Shown: positions 49,962 to 64,000 of the stretch, piece after piece
How the letters are laid out: each line of letters starts with the position of its first letter
How positions within the stretch are numbered: position 1 is the stretch's first letter
Source: Oryzias latipes
Lineage: Eukaryota > Chordata > Actinopteri > Beloniformes > Adrianichthyidae
Assembly: GCF_002234675.1 (NCBI RefSeq)
Contig: NC_019866.2
Location: 6,615,307 to 6,679,306, forward strand
Length of the DNA stretch: 64,000 bases
Reading direction: 5' to 3'
Notes under the pieces: generated by a model
Told to the model about the DNA's origin: nothing
Databases searched by the model: none
What the model saw: only the letters and a program-made list of their open reading frames with translations
Program-made: the position numbers and the translations under genes

Positions 49962-52900
49962 CTTCCCTGGTGAGTAAGGGTAATGTATCTCAACCTTTCT
50001 GCAGGAAGGCTCTATAAAACAACAGGAAGCCCTCATTTCCTAGTATGGGCGGATTCACCAAATGGTGAAAAGGAGTCTGATAGTGTTGGAGCTGCTGTAG
50101 CCCATTGTACACCACCATCAGTTTCTCTTTACAAATGTTTCATTCTTTTTTGTTTTAAAAGAACTAAAAAGCATCTTCTGAGAAACTTGAGATTTTAAGA
50201 TTTTTTTTTTAACATTAATGTCCCAAAAAACATCCAAACAAAAGAACTGAATGTACAGAAGGATTTAGGGTCTAAATTTTTTTACCTTAAAGACAGAAAT
50301 CCTCAATGTATGTGTGTTGTGCACAGAATGTACTATTTCCTTTCACGCCATGGAACATCATCTGGAATGGTGACAAGCACCCCTTTTCTTCCCACCCTGG
50401 ATGTTTTGACGTCAGGTTGAGGTCTTGTGGTACACAGAGGTGGCAGGGACACCCTGTTTGAAACTGAAGAGCCTGCTTACGTCATTGAAGGATGAGTCTT
50501 CTGTCTCAGCTGCTGCGCTTGGAAAATATCCAGACAGCAGAAGCCAAAATTGTTTCCACATTTCACTTCACTGAGTGTAGGAAATTTCATTTTTTTTCTG
50601 CAACAAGTTCTTGAAATCCTTGCAAAGTTCAGATCCATGCATTTGTCTACAAAGAACATGTGTTTTAAATGTGCTCCTTAGAAAGGTAAAAAAAGAAAAT
50701 CTGACTTACTTTCTTGGCTTGTATTTCATTTGCTTTAAAAGGTAACTTTAATTTATTTTTTAAATTGCTTTAGTTGTAGTTTTTATCAGCTGCTTTAGAA
50801 ACCTTTTCCTCACCAAGTTTTTGCTCCAGATACTAGAAATGTCTTGTTCCAAATCTGAAGAAACCAGTTGCAATAGAAAGTTCAAAAATCAACAACATCA
50901 CAAGTTTTAAAAACTGATAATGTCTTCACTTCCTAAATTCAGTTTGTTGTCTTTTGACAGTTCATTATCAGCATGTTGCTAGCAACGGCCTACACTGCTT
51001 CTAAATTGCCAAGCGTGCTTTGTTGACTGAAATATGACCACTTTCACAAACCAAAAGCATAAATAATACCCCAAGCGGGTGTGGTGTAACAGTTCAGAGC
51101 AGAGAAAAGAAACACAATGTGTTATGTGATGTTAAAAATTGTTGTCTTAATGCATGAGGAGTTAGAAAAGTAAAATTATTCCATGACTGGCAGCAGAAGA
51201 GTGCCATCTTGTGTCTCATAGAAGTATTGTCTCAAAATTCGGACGTTTATGAACTTTTATCTCCCAAAATGAAGAAAATAAAATAAATGCACAGAGATTA
51301 TTTATAATTTATAAAAACCTCCACAGAAGTGATAAAATCCTGGAACAAGATATGATGATGTGTTTTTGGTTGAAATTCTGATTTTTAATGTATGTAAGGT
51401 TGAATAAACGATGTGCATTAGTTTGGCTTCAAACATTAAAACCTTTACATGCTATGACAGGAGTCTTTTGTTGAAAATCAAATCATAAACATTTACAAAT
51501 GAAATAGATCCAAGCACTGCAACAAAACGTTAGACCTGTTATTATTTTTGACTGTTGGAAATGTGATTTAATTAAACTATACCACGCCATTTTACTCGTA
51601 GAGTATATAAGGTATTTGAGACAATTTTAGAAAAAGAAAAATAAACAGGTCATTAAATATAATAAGATTGGGCTCCCCCTGCCGGAGAAATGTAAAACAG
51701 CAGCTAAATATTTAGACAGGTCCAAAGGAATGTTAGAAAACTGGAGGCTGGTTACCAATTAAGTCTTACCTGAAACTCTCACTTACAGATATTTGTATTC
51801 TGAAATGAAAGAAAGACTATTTATATTTGGTTAAAACAGTTTTTGCATTTTTTTTTTTTTGTTTTTTGATCGATTGTTATTTCTATTATAGCCACACAGC
51901 CCTATAAATTACACTTTGACCTTTTTTAATTGCTTAATTGTAGATACTGAAATAGATGCTGTATTTCCATTTTAGTTTTTCTATTTTTCACCTTGGTCAA
52001 AGAAGAGGGGTCATTCATTCAGATGGTACTTCAAGCAGTTGCATCAGTTCCTGTGCGTGTGCGTAATGGCTGTGCCGTTGCTGCTCCACGCTACTTTTTA
52101 TTCCTAGGGCGCAGAATAGACATAAATCCCAGCTCCGCTTGGAAGCGCTCTGGTCGCAGTAAAGACGTCACCCTCGTGCTCGGGTTGGTTCAACCAAAGT
52201 GCGCAGCTATTTGTACGCTCCAACAACAACCTCCAGCACCATGCGTTTGGATAACGTGCTGCTTTCACGGAGATCCTCTCGCCTTCTGGACTCGATATTT
52301 TCGTCTAATCCATAGCACAAACGATTTTTTTTCCTTCTTTTTTTTTTTCTTCCCAACGCCGGGATTTGATCGCGTTGCACCAAAATCGGACGTGGATTTT
52401 AAAGGTGTGTGACTGCGACACTGGACGTGGGGATCTGGACGCACACACGCGCGTGTGCAGGAAAACCTTCATTGTAGAGGAGTCAGTGCGCAAGTCTTAA
52501 AAGTGTTCTGGGTTTAAATGGACACGGTAGTGCGCCACGGTGCTGTGGCTGCACCCTCAGGACGAAGCCCCGCTGCGTATCTGTGGTGGAAACGTGTTTA
52601 CGCGTGAAAATCAGACCCACGGCGACAATTTCTGAGCTCCATTTTCATATGCTATTCATCTGTCACTGTGTTCAGCTTGTATCTTTGGGGAAAATGTTTG
52701 CAGGCGGTTATGAAACACTAAAAAACAGCGCTACGCACTTTTCTGCTCCGCCGAGGCACGCCCACTCTTTAGAAATGTGGGCTAAAAAACCACGGACTTC
52801 GTGCTTGCACGCATGCCTGGACTGTTGGCTTTTTTCCGCGTGTTTCACTATTATTATTTTACCCCAAGTATGGCTATAATCATGGGGTAACCTTGAGATT

Positions 52901-53206
52901 TTAAAGCACCCTTCAAAAGGGCTTTTTACCAGTAGATGGCAATTTTGTTTTGCGAACAGAGGGGGGCGCTGTTTTGCAAAAACCTGCAGCAGTGGCTTAT
53001 GGGAAAGTGCAAGTGTTCTGTTTTTTTTAAAACCGCCTTCAGGCTTTGAAGATGGAGGAATATTTATAAAAATGAGCTAAAATGGAAAAATACATAAAAA
53101 TATTTTTTATAAGAAGCTGGTAACAGTTTGCTTTAACACATTCTTTATGGCAGAATTGTGAGTTGACCTTTGACTCATTTGTTTTGCCAGAGTTTGTCCT
53201 GCAGTC
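49962..53206. promoter_or_regulatory. Shared ramp2-ezh1 upstream region
   Basis: The divergent genes face away from this ~3.2-kb gap. The section at about 52,030-52,800 is relatively GC- and CpG-rich, contains a GACGTCA (CRE-like) at 52164-52170, and has no TATA box in the ezh1 direction. It is the likely ezh1 promoter and untranslated first exon. The first coding exon of ezh1 begins after an acceptor at 53190, so an upstream noncoding exon is required. The plus-strand ORF at 51,993-52,412 crosses this region without family resemblance. The 50,200-51,950 part is plain AT-rich sequence. Confidence 0.5.
52929..52942. promoter_or_regulatory. CTCF-like motif upstream of ezh1 coding start
   Basis: CCAGTAGATGGCAA matches the CTCF core consensus at 13 of 14 positions. 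It lies about 280 bp before the ezh1 start codon. A second G-rich patch (GGGGGGCGCTG) follows at about 52,963. Motif match only. Confidence 0.4.
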
Positions 53207-63209
<10,003 letters not shown>

Positions 63210-64000
63210 CGGCCTCCATAACCCCTGTTTGTGATTTCAGCCTCCCAACTCGGGCTTTTAATCACAACGGTCTCTGCTCTTTTCTCCGCAATTTTTCAAA
63301 AAAGAAAATTGCTGTTTGCAGGTGCTTCTGCTCAGCAAATACCACACCGTCTCCATCATCTTTATCTGCCCGAACCTGCAAGATTCCCATCATACATACT
63401 CAAAAGTATTTAACTGGAAATATTATGAATTAGTCCTGCTTACTGCACTTAAGAATTTTCCATTCTTTTAAAGAGAAGATGCTACATTATCCATTAAACC
63501 AAATATTGCTCACTATAAATTTGTTACTGTACTAATCAACTGGTTTTTGTTACACATCTCAGCACAGTATGCAAGCTCTACAGCCGAATATCCGTAAAAT
63601 GCATGAGCTGCCTTTTTACAAACCTTTCATTAAACTCTTAGCTGCTGCTAGCTGCAGTCAGATGCTGTTTCTGTGCAGTCAATATTGTATTCGGTGAGGT
63701 TACGCTTCGACTGTTTGACCGCATGATGTGTTATTCTGCTAAGCATTTCAGCAGTTTGCTTCACCACCACATCGTTGTGGTTTAAAAATAAGCTATTTTG
63801 TGTCTGTTTCGTTGTGCTGCAAAAGTTAAAAAGACTAAACATAAAGGCAACCTGGCAAGAAACCGACTGACTGAATGTAATGTGTAGATGACTGAATAGA
63901 TCTCAACCCCTTTTTTTTTTTGGTTGTTGTCCAATTATAGGTACTTAAAACGATGTGCATTAGTGAAATAACTAATATGTTTACATGCTCAACCCTGTTT
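63210..64000 (+). other. ezh1: ezh1 3' UTR and downstream
   Basis: No coding signal. There is no canonical AATAAA in the first several hundred bases. ATTAAA variants occur near 63,492 and 63,629, the latter a plausible poly(A) signal about 420 bp after the stop codon. Confidence 0.5.

Noticed and set aside
51993-52412. 139-residue plus-strand ORF
   Set aside because: It falls in the GC-richer ezh1 promoter/5' UTR region and shows no domain.

Overview
This is vertebrate nuclear DNA from a ray-finned fish. The genes are split by GT-AG introns, and the repeats are types common in teleost genomes: L2-like and RTE-like LINE ends, a piggyBac-like MITE, hAT-like ends, and the 'CATCCATCC…' and '…CAAATAAAATTGAATTG' families. 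A medaka-like (Oryzias) fish is my best guess from the repeat flavour, but the sequence alone does not prove it.

Layout. Positions 1-31,800 are gene-poor. I can assign no gene there with confidence. The stretch holds repeats, an unusual GC-rich repeat island (about 6.8-8.7 kb), a LINE C-terminal relic (19.5 kb), and several non-repetitive stretches that could be conserved regulatory DNA. Positions 31.8-34.1 kb are a cluster of transposon relics: L2-like LINE, RTE-like LINE, and half a piggyBac-like MITE. Positions 35.6-39.0 kb hold two tandem two-exon genes for actinoporin-like proteins, both intact. Positions 39-46.3 kb are mostly intergenic and include a complete 205-bp MITE with TTAA flanks. 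Positions 46.3-50.0 kb hold ramp2 on the minus strand, in four coding exons plus a candidate alternative first exon. Positions 50-53.2 kb are the shared upstream region between ramp2 and ezh1. Positions 53.2-63.2 kb hold ezh1 on the plus strand: 19 coding exons that I could join in frame (2,310 nt, 769 residues). The rest of the window is its 3' UTR.

Functional links. ramp2 and ezh1 stand head to head, as I recall for EZH1 and RAMP2 in mammals. This supports both identifications and makes 50-53.2 kb a likely bidirectional regulatory region. EZH1 is the alternative catalytic subunit of Polycomb repressive complex 2. RAMP2 is the membrane partner of the calcitonin-receptor-like receptor. The actinoporin-like pair is unrelated in function.

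Most noteworthy observations: the vertebrate actinoporin-like pair, which has diverged at the membrane-binding aromatic site; a second signal-peptide exon for ramp2; a four-residue in-frame loss and a GC-AG intron in ezh1; three back-to-back hairpins in an ezh1 intron; and a short unidentified coding-like ORF upstream of the actinoporin pair. I saw no operon, CRISPR array or prokaryotic system.
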